Source of the DNA: Ferrimonas balearica
GTDB taxonomy: Bacteria; Pseudomonadota; Gammaproteobacteria; Enterobacterales; Shewanellaceae
Assembly (NCBI RefSeq): GCF_019802085.1
Contig: NZ_JAHVHV010000001.1
Span: 62,001-126,000, forward strand
Length of the DNA stretch: 64,000 nucleotides
Reading direction: 5' to 3'
In this document: one piece after another, positions 46,886 to 56,252 of the stretch
Layout: each line of letters starts with the position of its first letter
Numbering within the stretch: position 1 is the stretch's first letter
Program-made: the position numbers and the translations under genes
The notes under the pieces: model-generated
Told to the model about the DNA's origin: nothing
Seen by the model: only the letters and a program-made list of their open reading frames with translations
Database searches by the model: none

Positions 46886-47507
46886 GAAATCCTTGAAAGA
46901 GGTCCTGGTCGGACCGATCTTCGGCAACAACCCCATTGCCCTGCAGGTGCTGGGTGTCTGTTCCGCCCTGGCGGTGACCACCAAGATGGAAACCTCCGCC
47001 GTAATGACGATGGCGCTGATCTTCGTGACCGCCTTCTCCAACCTGTTCATCTCGCTGATGCGCCACCACATCCCCGGCAGCGTGCGGATCATCGTCCAGA
47101 TGACCGTCATCGCCTCCCTGGTGATCGTGGTGGACCAGGTGCTCAAGGCCTACGCCTATGACATCTCCAAGCAGCTGGCGGTGTTCGTTGGTCTTATCAT
47201 CACCAACTGCATCGTGATGGGCCGCGCCGAGGCCTTCGCCATGAAGAGTCCGCCGCTGGTGAGCTTCGTGGACGGCATCGGTAACGGCCTGGGTTACGGC
47301 TTCATCCTGCTGACCGTGGGTTTCTTCCGCGAGCTGTTCGGCTCCGGCACCCTGTTCGGCGTGGAGATCCTGGCCAAGGCCTCCGAAGGCGGCTGGTACG
47401 AGCCCAACGGCCTGATGCTGCTGGCCCCCAGCGCCTTCTTCCTGATTGGCTTCATCATCTGGGCCCTGCGCACCTGGAAGCCGGATCAGGTTGAGCCCAA
47501 GGAGTAA
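46878..47507 (+). CDS. nqrD: Na+-NQR subunit D
   Basis: 209 residues, six helices. It opens with [36 protein letters not shown] and has [21 protein letters not shown], where the ITNC cysteine is a ligand of the membrane Fe-S centre shared with NqrE. Homologous to RnfE, but the gene context is unambiguous. It starts 8 bases before the nqrC stop, keeping the operon translationally coupled. Confidence 0.97.
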   Translation: MAEKSLKEVLVGPIFGNNPIALQVLGVCSALAVTTKMETSAVMTMALIFVTAFSNLFISLMRHHIPGSVRIIVQMTVIASLVIVVDQVLKAYAYDISKQLAVFVGLIITNCIVMGRAEAFAMKSPPLVSFVDGIGNGLGYGFILLTVGFFRELFGSGTLFGVEILAKASEGGWYEPNGLMLLAPSAFFLIGFIIWALRTWKPDQVEPKE

Positions 47508-47516
47508 GGAGCGAAC

Positions 47517-48125
47517 ATGGAACATTACATTAGCCTGCTGGTGCGGGCGATCTTCATTGAAAACATGGCCCTCTCCTTCTTCCTGGGGATGTGCACCTTC
47601 CTGGCGGTGTCCAAGAAGGTCACCACCGCCATGGGCCTGGGCGTGGCCGTTATCGTGGTACTGACCCTGGCGGTACCGGTCAACCAGGTGATCTACACCA
47701 ACATCCTGGCGCCGGGCGCCCTCAAGTGGGCCGGCCTGCCGGACGCGGACCTGAGCTTCCTGCAGTTCATCACCTTTATCGGGGTGATCGCCGCACTGGT
47801 TCAGATCCTGGAGATGACCCTGGATAAGTACTTCCCGCCGCTGTACAACGCGCTGGGGATCTTCCTGCCGCTCATCACCGTGAACTGCGCCATCTTCGGG
47901 GCCGTCTCCTTTATGGCGCAAAAGGACTACAGCTTCGGCGAGTCCGTGGTCTACGGCTTCGGCGCCGGCCTGGGCTGGGCCATTGCGCTGGTCTTGCTGG
48001 CGGGGCTGCGTGAAAAGATGAAGTACTCCGATGTGCCGGACGGCCTGCGTGGCCTGGGCATCACCTTCATCACCGCGGGCCTGATGGCCTTGGGCTTCAT
48101 GTCCTTCTCCGGGGTGTCGCTGTAA
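47517..48125 (+). CDS. nqrE: Na+-NQR subunit E
   Basis: 202 residues, six helices in inverted topology to NqrD. It contains [23 protein letters not shown] and [17 protein letters not shown], supplying the two further cysteines of the NqrD/E iron centre. Homologous to RnfA; context decides. AAGGAGCGAAC precedes the ATG. Confidence 0.97.
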   Translation: MEHYISLLVRAIFIENMALSFFLGMCTFLAVSKKVTTAMGLGVAVIVVLTLAVPVNQVIYTNILAPGALKWAGLPDADLSFLQFITFIGVIAALVQILEMTLDKYFPPLYNALGIFLPLITVNCAIFGAVSFMAQKDYSFGESVVYGFGAGLGWAIALVLLAGLREKMKYSDVPDGLRGLGITFITAGLMALGFMSFSGVSL

Positions 48126-48159
48126 GCGGCCGTCGCATAGGAAGTAAAAGGATAAGTCG

Positions 48160-49383
48160 ATGGAAATTGTACTCGGCGTAGGAATGTTTACCGCGATTGT
48201 GACCGTGCTGGTGCTGGTGATTTTGTTCGCCAAATCCAAGCTGGTGGCCAGCGGTGACGTTCAGATCAGCATCAACGGCGATCCCGACAAGGGGATCATC
48301 ACCAACCCCGGCGACAAACTGCTGGGCAGCCTCGCCAACAACGGCGTCTTCATCTCCTCCGCCTGTGGTGGCGGCGGCTCCTGCGGCCAGTGCCGCGTCA
48401 AGGTGAAATCCGGTGGCGGCGACATCCTGCCCACGGAGCTGGACCACATCACCAAGCGTGAAGCCCGCGACGGCTGCCGTCTGGCCTGCCAGGTGGCGGT
48501 GAAGAGCGACATGGATATCGAACTGCCCGAAGAGGTGTTCGGCATCAAGAAGTGGGAGTGCACCGTTATCTCCAACGATAACAAGGCCACTTTCATTAAG
48601 GAGCTCAAGCTTGGGATCCCCGAGGGCGAGTCCGTGCCTTTCCGGGCCGGTGGTTACATCCAGATCGAGGCCCCGGCGCACCACGTCAAATACAAGGATT
48701 TTGACATCCCGGAAGAGTACCGTCCGGACTGGGAGCGCTTCGGTTTCTTCAATCTGGAATCCAAGGTGGATGACGAAACCATCCGTGCCTACTCCATGGC
48801 GAACTACCCCGAAGAGCACGGCATCATCATGCTCAACGTGCGGATCGCCACTCCGCCGCCGAACAACCTGTCCCTGCCCTGCGGTAAGATGTCCTCCTAC
48901 ATCTGGAGCCTCAAGGCCGGCGACAAGGTGACCATCTCCGGGCCCTTCGGTGAGTTCTTCGCCAAGGAGACCGATGCCGAGATGGTGTTTATTGGCGGTG
49001 GTGCCGGCATGGCGCCCATGCGCTCGCACATCTTCGATCAGCTCAAGCGCCTGAACTCCAAGCGTAAGATCAGCTTCTGGTACGGTGCCCGTTCTAAGCG
49101 CGAAATGTTCTATGTGGAAGATTTCGACGGCCTGGCGGCGGAGAACGACAACTTCCAGTGGCATGTGGCCCTGTCCGATCCTCAGCCCGAGGACAACTGG
49201 GACGGCTACACCGGCTTCATCCACAACGTGCTGTTTGAGCATTACCTCAAGAACCACGAAGCGCCGGAAGATTGTGAGTTCTACATGTGTGGTCCGCCGG
49301 TGATGAACGCCGCCGTGATCAACATGCTCAAGGACCTGGGCGTGGAAGAAGAGAACATCCTGCTGGATGACTTCGGCGGCTGA
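48160..49383 (+). CDS. nqrF: Na+-NQR subunit F, NADH dehydrogenase subunit
   Basis: 407 residues. One N-terminal helix ([21 protein letters not shown]) is followed by a [2Fe-2S] ferredoxin domain with cysteines 69, 75, 78 and 110, an FAD domain with [11 protein letters not shown], and an NADH domain with [13 protein letters not shown] and [10 protein letters not shown]. It is the electron entry point. All expected ligands are present. Confidence 0.98.
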   Translation: MEIVLGVGMFTAIVTVLVLVILFAKSKLVASGDVQISINGDPDKGIITNPGDKLLGSLANNGVFISSACGGGGSCGQCRVKVKSGGGDILPTELDHITKREARDGCRLACQVAVKSDMDIELPEEVFGIKKWECTVISNDNKATFIKELKLGIPEGESVPFRAGGYIQIEAPAHHVKYKDFDIPEEYRPDWERFGFFNLESKVDDETIRAYSMANYPEEHGIIMLNVRIATPPPNNLSLPCGKMSSYIWSLKAGDKVTISGPFGEFFAKETDAEMVFIGGGAGMAPMRSHIFDQLKRLNSKRKISFWYGARSKREMFYVEDFDGLAAENDNFQWHVALSDPQPEDNWDGYTGFIHNVLFEHYLKNHEAPEDCEFYMCGPPVMNAAVINMLKDLGVEEENILLDDFGG

Positions 49384-49397
49384 TCGGCCCATCGAGA

Positions 49398-50441
49398 ATG
49401 AATAGAGGGTTCACGTTGTACCGAACCACACTGCAATGGCTGGCCCCACTGGGGCTGGCCCTTTTGCTCTTAGGCTGCACCCCGGCGCAGGAGGTGATCT
49501 CCATCCAGGGCCGCACCATGGGCACCACTTACCACATCTCCTGGGTTCAGCCGGCCAAGCCGGTGGAGAAGCTGACCCTTCAGGCGGCCATCGACACCCG
49601 TCTGGAGCAGGTCAACGACTCCATGTCCACCTGGCGCCCGGACTCGCTCATCAGCCAGTTTAACCGCCACCAGTTCACCACCCCCATGCGGGTCGACTCC
49701 GACTTCGTCCGGGTGGTGCGCGAAGGGGTGCGCCTGGCTGAGCTGACCGACGGGGCGCTGGACGTCACCGTGGGCCCGCTGGTCAACCTCTGGGGCTTCG
49801 GCCCGGACGGTCGAATCGAGTCGGCCCCCAGTGCCGAGGCGATCCGCGAGGCCCAGGCCCGGGTCGGGGTGAGCCACCTGGTCCTGGACGGCCATTTCCT
49901 GCGCAAGGATCGGCCGGACATCTACCTGGATCTCTCCGCCATCGCCAAGGGCTACGGCGTTGACGTGGTTGCACAGGTGCTGGAAGATAGGGGCATCCAC
50001 GACTACCTGGTTGAGGTGGGCGGTGAGCTGCGACTCAAGGGGGTCAAGCCCGACGGCCAGCGCTGGCGCATCGCCGTGGAGCAGCCGGACGAGTCGGGTC
50101 GGGAAGTTTTCAAGGTGATCGAGCCGGGTGAGATGGCGGTGGCCACCTCGGGGGACTACCGCAATTTCTTCGAAGAGGACGGCCGTCGCTTCTCCCACCT
50201 GATCGATCCCCGCACCGGGGAGCCGGTCAACACCCGCCTGGCTTCGGCCACGGTACTGGCCCCCTCGTCGATGACCGCGGACGGCCTGGCCACCGCCTTC
50301 ATTGTCATGGGCACCGAAGCGTCCCTGGCCCTGGCGGAGCGCCAGAACCTGCCGGTGATGCTGATTGAGAAATCGGAGCAGGGGTACCAGGTGTACTACT
50401 CCTCCACCTTTAAGCCTTACTTGTTGGAGTCCAATCCATGA
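49398..50441 (+). CDS. apbE: ApbE, FMN transferase (lipoprotein)
   Basis: 347 residues. The signal peptide ends in lipobox LLGC (Cys about 27). QGRTMGTTYHISW, the flavin-binding LWGFGPDGRIESAPS, DLSAIAKGYGVDVVAQVLED and LIDPRTGEPVNTRLASATVLAPSSMTADGLATAF are hallmarks. It attaches FMN to the Thr of NqrB and NqrC on the outer face of the membrane using FAD as donor. It is 14 bp after nqrF. A TTG six codons downstream has a better ribosome site, so the start is a little uncertain. Confidence 0.95.
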   Translation: MNRGFTLYRTTLQWLAPLGLALLLLGCTPAQEVISIQGRTMGTTYHISWVQPAKPVEKLTLQAAIDTRLEQVNDSMSTWRPDSLISQFNRHQFTTPMRVDSDFVRVVREGVRLAELTDGALDVTVGPLVNLWGFGPDGRIESAPSAEAIREAQARVGVSHLVLDGHFLRKDRPDIYLDLSAIAKGYGVDVVAQVLEDRGIHDYLVEVGGELRLKGVKPDGQRWRIAVEQPDESGREVFKVIEPGEMAVATSGDYRNFFEEDGRRFSHLIDPRTGEPVNTRLASATVLAPSSMTADGLATAFIVMGTEASLALAERQNLPVMLIEKSEQGYQVYYSSTFKPYLLESNP

Positions 50442-50671
50442 GTACCTTTATCGCCACCTTCGGCTTTATGTTGTTGCTGTTTGGCCTGATGTCGGTGGGT
50501 TACCTGGTCAAGAAAAAATCGATCAGTGGCTCCTGCGGTGGCCTGGCCGGGGTCGGCATCGACAAAGAGTGCGACTGCCCCGAGCCCTGCGACAAACGCA
50601 AGGCCAAGATGGCCAAAGAAGCGGCGGAAGCCGAGCGCCGAGAACGCCTGGTCCAGCACCGCATCATCTGA
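50438..50671 (+). CDS. nqrM: NqrM, NQR maturation factor
   Basis: 77 residues, overlapping apbE by 4 bases. One N-terminal helix (FIATFGFMLLLFGLMSVGYLV), then a Cys-rich segment with four cysteines in GSCGG and KECDCPEPC, and a charged helical tail. NqrM is required to deliver iron for the NqrD/E centre. This completes the NQR gene set. A terminator follows. Confidence 0.95.
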   Translation: MSTFIATFGFMLLLFGLMSVGYLVKKKSISGSCGGLAGVGIDKECDCPEPCDKRKAKMAKEAAEAERRERLVQHRII

Positions 50672-50687
50672 TGCCCCCCTCTTATCC

Positions 50688-50712
50688 ACGCGGCCTTCGG
50701 GCCGCGTTTTTC
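50688..50712 (+). terminator. nqr operon terminator
   Basis: Stem ACGCGGCC/GGCCGCGT with a TTCG tetraloop and T5. Confidence 0.9.
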
Positions 50713-50783
50713 GTTTCGCCGCCCCCGTCCGCAGTCCCCTCCTCCTTCTCGTTGTTTTTTCTAAATTAGTCGGTATTTTGTTA

Positions 50784-50810
50784 TCAAAGCGTTGCGCATG
50801 ACGCCGATAA
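50784..50810 (+). promoter_or_regulatory. Sigma-28 (FliA) promoter of the chemoreceptor
   Basis: TCAA (50784-50787), 15-bp spacer, then the exact sigma-28 -10 GCCGATAA (50803-50810), about 35 bp before the start codon. Confidence 0.8.
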
Positions 50811-50844
50811 CGATAAGACACAGACAGGGTTTTGGGAGAGAGGG

Positions 50845-52845
50845 ATGGAGTTCCTACGTCGTTCCATCACGCGACAGCTGGTGGCCGCCATCGGTGGCAG
50901 CGTGTTCGCGATATTGTTGCTGGCCAGCGTGGTGCTGGTCATGAAAACCGCCGATCAGACCCGGGCCGAAGTGGCCCAAGAGGTCAGCCAGATGGTCAAA
51001 CGGCAAAGCACCGCGGTCACCGGCTTTTTCGAGTCCCGTGGCCAGGTGATCCACAGCGTCTTCGCCAATCCCCAGGTGGTGGACTTCTTCCGCGATTACG
51101 ACAGTCGCGGTGGCAGCCTGGCGGGGAACGCCGACTACCCCAAGGTAGTGGAGTACTTCCGCTTCTTCTCCGACAACGACAGCAGCATCAAGAGCGTCTT
51201 CTTCGGCAGCGAGAACACCCACGAGTACTTCGATCTCAATGGTCGCTACGAGGGGGATCCCAACTACTACACCGCCAAGCGCCCCTGGTGGGGCGAAGCC
51301 ATCGCCCAGGGTCGGCTGTTCGTCGGGGATCCGGCGGTGGACGCCAATGACGGCTCCATCTCCGCCACCATCAAGCTGCCCCTCTACCAGGAGGGACGCT
51401 TTCTCGGCATCGGCGGCATGGACATCCTGATCTCCACCATCGGCGCCCAGCTGCTCTCCGAGGTGCGCTACCAGGACCAGGGTCAGGCGTTTCTGGTGAC
51501 CGAACAGGGCAAGCTGGTGTTCTTCCCCGGCTTCAGCGACGCCTTCCCCCCCGGCTCCCCCATGGCGGAGGTGGATGGCCACTTCGCCGACACCCAGGGT
51601 TTCGGTGCCCTGGCCGCCGCCCTCAAGCAGGCCCCCGCGGGGCAGTCCGAGGTGCAGTTCCAGGGTCAGAGCATGGTGGTGAACTGGGAGAGCGTCTCCA
51701 GCGACTACCCCCATCTGCGCTGGCAGCTGGGCTTGATGCTGCCGGAGTCGGTGATCGCCGAGCAGGTGGCGGACGCCGCCTGGTCCACCGCCTGGGGCAG
51801 CATCGGCTTCACCCTGCTGCTGTCCGCCCTGGTGTGGGTGTTGCTGCTGCCGCTGCGCACCCAGCTGAATCGTCTGCTGGGGGCGATGGAGGAGATCGCC
51901 GACGGCGATGCCGATCTGCGCCGCCGCATCGAGCTGGACCGCATCGACGAGTTCGGCCGACTGGGCACCGCCTTTAACCGGTTTGCCGAGCGGGTCCACG
52001 GCCTGGTTCGCCAGACCGCCAACATGACCAGCTCGGTCACCTCCGCCAGTCGCAACGCCACCGGGGTGTGGCAGCAGACCATGCAGGCCATTGAGGACCA
52101 GAAGCTGGAGATCGATCAGGTCTCCACCGCCACCACCGAGATGGCCCAGACCAGCCACGAGATGGCCGAAGCGGCCAGCCGGGTCAGCGATCACGCCGAG
52201 TCCGCCCAGCGCCGGGTGGGACGGGCCGCCGATGAGGTGGTGGCGGCCACCGAGGGGCTGCAGAGGTTGAATCAGCAGGTGCAAAGCGCCGCCAACGTGG
52301 TGGCGGACCTGCGGGCCAACTCCGAGCAGATCGGCGAGGTGCTCAGTGTCATCCGCACCATCGCTGAGCAGACCAACCTGCTGGCGCTCAACGCCGCCAT
52401 CGAGGCGGCACGGGCCGGGGAGCAGGGCCGCGGTTTTGCCGTGGTGGCGGACGAGGTGCGCACCCTGGCCTCCCGCACCCAGGACTCCACCGCCAACATC
52501 CAGCAGATCATCGAGCGGCTGCAGCACGCCTCCGAGGCGGCGGAGCAGGCGATGCAGGACAGCTGCGACGAGGCCCAGAACAGCGAGGAGATCAGCGACA
52601 AGATCCGTCAGGCCCTGGGCCGCGCCAACGAGGCGGTGAGCGGGATCCAGGGGCAGATCCATGAGATCAGCGCCGCGGTCAGCCAGCAGGCGACGGTGGC
52701 GGAGGAGATCGACGCCAAGGTGATCCGGGTGCGGGAGCTGTCCGACACCACCGCCCAGGCCTCCGAGGCCCTGGAGGGCGCCGTGGGTGAGATGACCTCC
52801 TCCGCCCGGGAGATCGGCGTGCAGCTGGAGCAGTTCAAGGTCTGA
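50845..52845 (+). CDS. Methyl-accepting chemotaxis protein with double-Cache sensor
   Basis: 666 residues. TM1 is about 12-33 and TM2 about 310-335; the periplasmic domain between is a dCache_1-type sensor with [23 protein letters not shown], the pattern of amino-acid or small-acid receptors. A HAMP domain (about 335-390) and a cytoplasmic coiled coil follow, with the receptor tip [32 protein letters not shown] near 507-540. No CheR-tethering pentapeptide is at the C-terminus (ends EQFKV). Ligand unknown. Confidence 0.95.
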   Translation: MEFLRRSITRQLVAAIGGSVFAILLLASVVLVMKTADQTRAEVAQEVSQMVKRQSTAVTGFFESRGQVIHSVFANPQVVDFFRDYDSRGGSLAGNADYPKVVEYFRFFSDNDSSIKSVFFGSENTHEYFDLNGRYEGDPNYYTAKRPWWGEAIAQGRLFVGDPAVDANDGSISATIKLPLYQEGRFLGIGGMDILISTIGAQLLSEVRYQDQGQAFLVTEQGKLVFFPGFSDAFPPGSPMAEVDGHFADTQGFGALAAALKQAPAGQSEVQFQGQSMVVNWESVSSDYPHLRWQLGLMLPESVIAEQVADAAWSTAWGSIGFTLLLSALVWVLLLPLRTQLNRLLGAMEEIADGDADLRRRIELDRIDEFGRLGTAFNRFAERVHGLVRQTANMTSSVTSASRNATGVWQQTMQAIEDQKLEIDQVSTATTEMAQTSHEMAEAASRVSDHAESAQRRVGRAADEVVAATEGLQRLNQQVQSAANVVADLRANSEQIGEVLSVIRTIAEQTNLLALNAAIEAARAGEQGRGFAVVADEVRTLASRTQDSTANIQQIIERLQHASEAAEQAMQDSCDEAQNSEEISDKIRQALGRANEAVSGIQGQIHEISAAVSQQATVAEEIDAKVIRVRELSDTTAQASEALEGAVGEMTSSAREIGVQLEQFKV

Positions 52846-52852
52846 GTTGCCG

Positions 52853-52902
52853 GCCGCACCCACAAAAAGGGGGCCCTGGGGCCCCCTTTTTGTGGGTGCG
52901 GC
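52853..52902 (+). terminator. 24-bp perfect-stem terminator after the chemoreceptor
   Basis: GCCGCACCCACAAAAAGGGGGCCC-type arm (52853-52876) pairs perfectly with 52879-52902 around a TG loop. The T5 run lies inside the right arm. Confidence 0.8.
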
Positions 52903-52925
52903 GCGATTTATTGGTGCGGCGCGAT
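52895..52925 (+). repeat. 13-bp direct repeat next to the hairpin
   Basis: GGTGCGGCGCGAT occurs at 52895-52907 and again at 52913-52925, overlapping the right arm of the hairpin. Confidence 0.8.
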
Positions 52926-52979
52926 GCTGGAGCTGGACTGGTCCGTTTGCCCCACCCGGGGGCTGTGGTACCATGGTAA

Positions 52980-52995
52980 CTGGATATATATACAG
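52980..52995 (+). promoter_or_regulatory. LexA (SOS) box of dinB
   Basis: CTGG-ATATATAT-ACAG at 52980-52995, one mismatch from CTGT-N8-ACAG with the usual AT-rich centre, 17 bp before the dinB ATG. Confidence 0.85.
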
Positions 52996-53012
52996 TTATC
53001 GGGCAACCGGCA

Positions 53013-54086
53013 ATGACCGACGCGGCCAGCCCCGGCCAAACGGGGCGCAAGATCATTCACGTGGACATGGACTGCTTCTACGCCGCGGTGGAGATGCGGG
53101 ACAATCCGGCCTACCGGGGCAAACCCCTGGCGGTGGGCGGGGCGGCGGACTCCCGCGGGGTGATCGCCACCTGCAACTACGAGGCGCGGGCCTTCGGTGT
53201 GCGCTCCGCCATGGCCAGCAGCGAAGCCAAGCGCCGCTGCCCAGAGCTTATCCTGGTGCGCGGCCGCATGGCGGTGTACAAGGCGGTCTCGGCCCAGATC
53301 CGCGCCATCTTCGAGCGCTACACCGACCTGATTGAGCCCCTCTCCCTGGACGAAGCCTACCTGGACGTCACTCAATGCACCGCCTGTCGGGGCAGCGCGA
53401 CGCTGATCGCCGAGGCGATCCGGGCAGAGATCTTGGCGGAAACCGGCCTCACCGCCTCGGCAGGCATCGCCCCCAACAAGTTCCTCGCCAAGATCGCCTC
53501 CGATGAGAACAAGCCCAACGGCCAGTGCGTGATCCCTCCGGGCCGGACCGCCGAGTTCGCCGCCGGCCTGGCGCTGCGCAAGATCCCCGGGGTGGGCCCC
53601 AAGACCGCCGAGCGCCTGGCGGCGCGGGGGCTGCACCAGGGGGCGGACCTGCTCAAGCACAGCCCACAAGAGCTGGCGCAGTGGCTGGGCAAGTTCGGTC
53701 CGGTGCTGCACCAGCGGGCCCAGGGGATCGATCCCCGCCCGGTGCAGCCCCACCGGGAGCGCAAGTCCGTAGGGGTGGAGACCACCCTGGCGGAGGATCT
53801 GGTGGACGCCGGCGCCTGCCAGCGGGTGCTGGACGGCTTGCTGCCGGAGCTGACGCGGCGACTCAATGGCCGGGCCTACAAGGGGGTGCAGGTGAAACTG
53901 AAGTTCCACGATTTTCAGCAAACCACCCTGGCTCAGCAGGCCACCGGGCTGGACCCGGTGCAGCTGGACGCCATGGTGGAGGCGGCCTTCGCCCGGGGGG
54001 CGGGACGCCGGGTGCGCCTGGTGGGGGTCAGCGTCACCCTGGCCTCGGAGTGCACCCGCGAACAGCTGACGTTGGGACTCGGCTGA
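53013..54086 (+). CDS. dinB: DNA polymerase IV (DinB)
   Basis: 357 residues, Y-family translesion polymerase. Catalytic residues sit in [19 protein letters not shown] and the [10 protein letters not shown] motif; the steric-gate region and little-finger domain ([14 protein letters not shown]) follow. The C-terminal region ends REQLTLGLG, resembling the QLxLGL beta-clamp-binding motif. It bypasses bulky lesions and makes -1 frameshifts. LexA control fits the box just upstream. Confidence 0.96.
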   Translation: MTDAASPGQTGRKIIHVDMDCFYAAVEMRDNPAYRGKPLAVGGAADSRGVIATCNYEARAFGVRSAMASSEAKRRCPELILVRGRMAVYKAVSAQIRAIFERYTDLIEPLSLDEAYLDVTQCTACRGSATLIAEAIRAEILAETGLTASAGIAPNKFLAKIASDENKPNGQCVIPPGRTAEFAAGLALRKIPGVGPKTAERLAARGLHQGADLLKHSPQELAQWLGKFGPVLHQRAQGIDPRPVQPHRERKSVGVETTLAEDLVDAGACQRVLDGLLPELTRRLNGRAYKGVQVKLKFHDFQQTTLAQQATGLDPVQLDAMVEAAFARGAGRRVRLVGVSVTLASECTREQLTLGLG

Positions 54087-54216
54087 ACATTCAGTTTAAC
54101 TTGCTATTTATTCTGCACTTTATTGGCAAAAGCCACTGCGGTGAGCGGCTTTGGGCAGCGACCCTAACGCCGATGCCGCTGAAATTGAATACTTATGTTG
54201 CGCAACTGTTGTTTTG

Positions 54217-54258
54217 TTGATCGGGATCAACGGGCGATCCGCCGGTTCGGCCTAGTCT
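54217..54258 (+). promoter_or_regulatory. Perfect FNR-type site with class II promoter geometry
   Basis: TTGAT-CGGG-ATCAA at 54217-54230 is the complete FNR (EtrA) consensus dyad. TAGTCT at 54253-54258 is the expected -10, so the site is centred at about -41.5 from a start near 54265, typical of FNR class II activation. Confidence 0.8.
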
Positions 54259-54322
54259 GAAATTGAGGCCCCGTCGCCAGCAGATCAAAGGGGCTGACCC
54301 GAGCAGCGAAAGGAGGCCCAAC

Positions 54323-54736
54323 ATGAGAATACGAAGCCTATACCGCCAACTTGTGACCGCCGTGATGATGCTGGGCGTGGTCAGCGTCGGGCTCTTCGCC
54401 CTGGCGGTCCAGTTCACCGATGCCCGTCCCCTGCGGGATCATGAGCGGTTCGATCTCTACACCGGCGAGAAAACCTACTGCCGCACCCTCAACCACTACG
54501 CCGCCAGCGCCGAGCAGAAGACCGTGGATCGCCTCATCGACTACGGCGACCAGAACGCCATGCGATTCATCCTCTGGCGCTTCGGCAAGGAGAAGGGGCG
54601 CGACATGGTCGATACCTGCGAAAAGGCCAAGAAAGCCCACATCATTGAGCGCTGTCAGCAGGCGCCGGATCTGGCCATCGAGCAGGTGATCCTCGAATAC
54701 AATCGCCCGGCCATTAAGGAGAAGGGCTACATCTGA
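54323..54736 (+). CDS. Small membrane-anchored protein under FNR-type control, unknown function
   Basis: 137 residues from the ATG at 54323, with AGGAGG upstream; the frame is open earlier without a ribosome site. One N-terminal helix (about 8-30, YRQLVTAVMMLGVVSVGLFALAV) precedes a soluble, probably periplasmic part. That part is helical, starting QFTDARPLRDHERFDLYTGEK and holding CRTLNHYAAS, DTCEK and ERCQQAP, three single cysteines. There is no CXXCH, so it is not a c-type cytochrome. I recognise no family. The FNR-type promoter suggests anaerobic expression. Its stop is 4 bp before a hairpin. Confidence 0.75.
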   Translation: MRIRSLYRQLVTAVMMLGVVSVGLFALAVQFTDARPLRDHERFDLYTGEKTYCRTLNHYAASAEQKTVDRLIDYGDQNAMRFILWRFGKEKGRDMVDTCEKAKKAHIIERCQQAPDLAIEQVILEYNRPAIKEKGYI

Positions 54737-54740
54737 CACC

Positions 54741-54760
54741 ACGGGGACCTCGGTCCCCGT
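54741..54760 (+). terminator. Weak terminator after the FNR-linked gene
   Basis: Perfect stem ACGGGGACC/GGTCCCCGT with a 2-nt loop; the downstream T-run is poor (TGCTTTACC). Confidence 0.55.
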
Positions 54761-54863
54761 TGCTTTACCTGCCTTTTTCGCTCCCTCCACTACACTTATC
54801 TGCCCCGGCCCAGCCTCTGGGCTTCCCCTTTGGCGCCCATAGAGGCGATGTCAGGAGCGGATC

Positions 54864-56252
54864 ATGAGAACCCTGTGTGGCCTGTTATCCCTGGTGCTCG
54901 TTACCCTAACCGGTGCGGCCATGGCCGAGGAGGCGCCCCCCAGCCGGGTGCTGTTTCGCAACGTCAACGTGTTCAACGGCGTCGACGCCAAGCTGATGAC
55001 CAACCACCACGTGCTGGTGGAGGGCAACCGCATCGTCACCGTGTCCGCCAACCCCATCGGCTCCGAGGGCGCGGAGATCATCGACGGGGCGGGCCGCACC
55101 CTGATGCCGGGGCTCATCGACGGCCACGCCCACGTGATGATCAATGCCCACTTCGACACCGTCGAGAAGGACATGGATCTGGGGGACATCAGCATCCGCT
55201 CCATTCGGGTGGCGGAGCGCTTCTTGATGGACGGCTTCACCTCGGTTCGGGACATGGGCGGTCCCGCCTTTGCCCTGGCCCGCAACATCGACAACGGCCG
55301 CATCATCGGGCCGCGGATCTACCCCTCCGGCGGCTTCATCTCCCAAACCTCCGGCCACGGCGACTTCCGCGACCGGGCGGATCCGGGCTTCTCTCAGCAC
55401 GATGGTGGCGATCTCTCCAATTTCGAGCGGATGGGGATCGGTAACGTGGCCAATGGCGTGCCCGAAGTGCTCAAGGCGGTGCGACTGAACCTGCGTAACG
55501 GCGCCACCCAGATCAAGATCATGGCCGGCGGCGGGGGCAGCTCCCGCTTCGATCCCATCGACACCACCCAGTTCTCCACCGAAGAGGTGTGCGCGGCGGT
55601 GGAAGCGGCGGCGGACTGGGGCACCTACGTGGCGGCCCACGTGTTCACCGACCGGGCGGTGAATCGCCTGCTGGATTGCGGGGTGAAAACCATGGAGCAC
55701 GGTTTCTTCATCAGCGAGGAGACCATGAAACGATTGGCCAAGGAGGGGGCCTTCGTGGTGCCGCAGATGTGGGGGATCTCGCCGGATCTGGCGCGCAACC
55801 CCCTGATGCCTGCCGCCAAGATCCCCATGGTCAAGGCGCTGGGGGAGCAGTACGCCGACTTCGGCGAGAAGCTGCTCAAACACGATGTGAAGGTGGTGTT
55901 TGCCTCGGATTACGTGGGGGTGCCGGAGGACGCCGAGCGGGCCCGGCGTTACGAGATCTGGTGGCGCACCCAGAAGTTTGGCGGCAACTTCGAGGTGCTC
56001 AAGCAGCTGACCTCCACCGCCGGTGAGATGCTGGCCCTGTCCGGCCCTCGCAACCCCGCCAAGGGCAAACTCGGAGTGGTGGAGGAGGGCGCTTTGGCGG
56101 ACTTGCTGCTCATCGACGGCAATCCTCTTGAGGACATCAGCGTCATTGGTGGCACCGAGCAGTGGTTTGATGCCGATCCCGAATATCGCCCCATCGACAC
56201 CCTGGTGGTGATCATGAAAGACGGGGTGATCTACAAGAACACGCTGCGCTAG
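54864..56252 (+). CDS. Exported amidohydrolase-family protein (imidazolonepropionase-like)
   Basis: 462 residues with AGGAGCGGATC before the ATG. A signal peptide MRTLCGLLSLVLVTLTGAAMA ends near residue 21. The TIM-barrel metal sites are visible: GLIDGHAHVM (HxH), QIKIMAGGG (Lys, probably carboxylated), VAAHVFTD and MEHGFF, and FASDYVG (Asp). It probably hydrolyses an amide or cyclic amide bond of a small peptide-like or lactone substrate in the periplasm; members near it include Xaa-Arg and Xaa-Pro-type dipeptidases. Convergent with the TetR gene, overlapping by 4 bases. Confidence 0.85.
   Translation: MRTLCGLLSLVLVTLTGAAMAEEAPPSRVLFRNVNVFNGVDAKLMTNHHVLVEGNRIVTVSANPIGSEGAEIIDGAGRTLMPGLIDGHAHVMINAHFDTVEKDMDLGDISIRSIRVAERFLMDGFTSVRDMGGPAFALARNIDNGRIIGPRIYPSGGFISQTSGHGDFRDRADPGFSQHDGGDLSNFERMGIGNVANGVPEVLKAVRLNLRNGATQIKIMAGGGGSSRFDPIDTTQFSTEEVCAAVEAAADWGTYVAAHVFTDRAVNRLLDCGVKTMEHGFFISEETMKRLAKEGAFVVPQMWGISPDLARNPLMPAAKIPMVKALGEQYADFGEKLLKHDVKVVFASDYVGVPEDAERARRYEIWWRTQKFGGNFEVLKQLTSTAGEMLALSGPRNPAKGKLGVVEEGALADLLLIDGNPLEDISVIGGTEQWFDADPEYRPIDTLVVIMKDGVIYKNTLR

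Noticed and set aside
46722-48239. 505-codon open frame opposite nqrCDE
   Set aside because: Covers three overlapping well-identified NQR genes; shadow.
50854-52974. 706-codon open frame opposite the chemoreceptor
   Set aside because: Shadow of a gene with complete receptor motifs; composition is low complexity.
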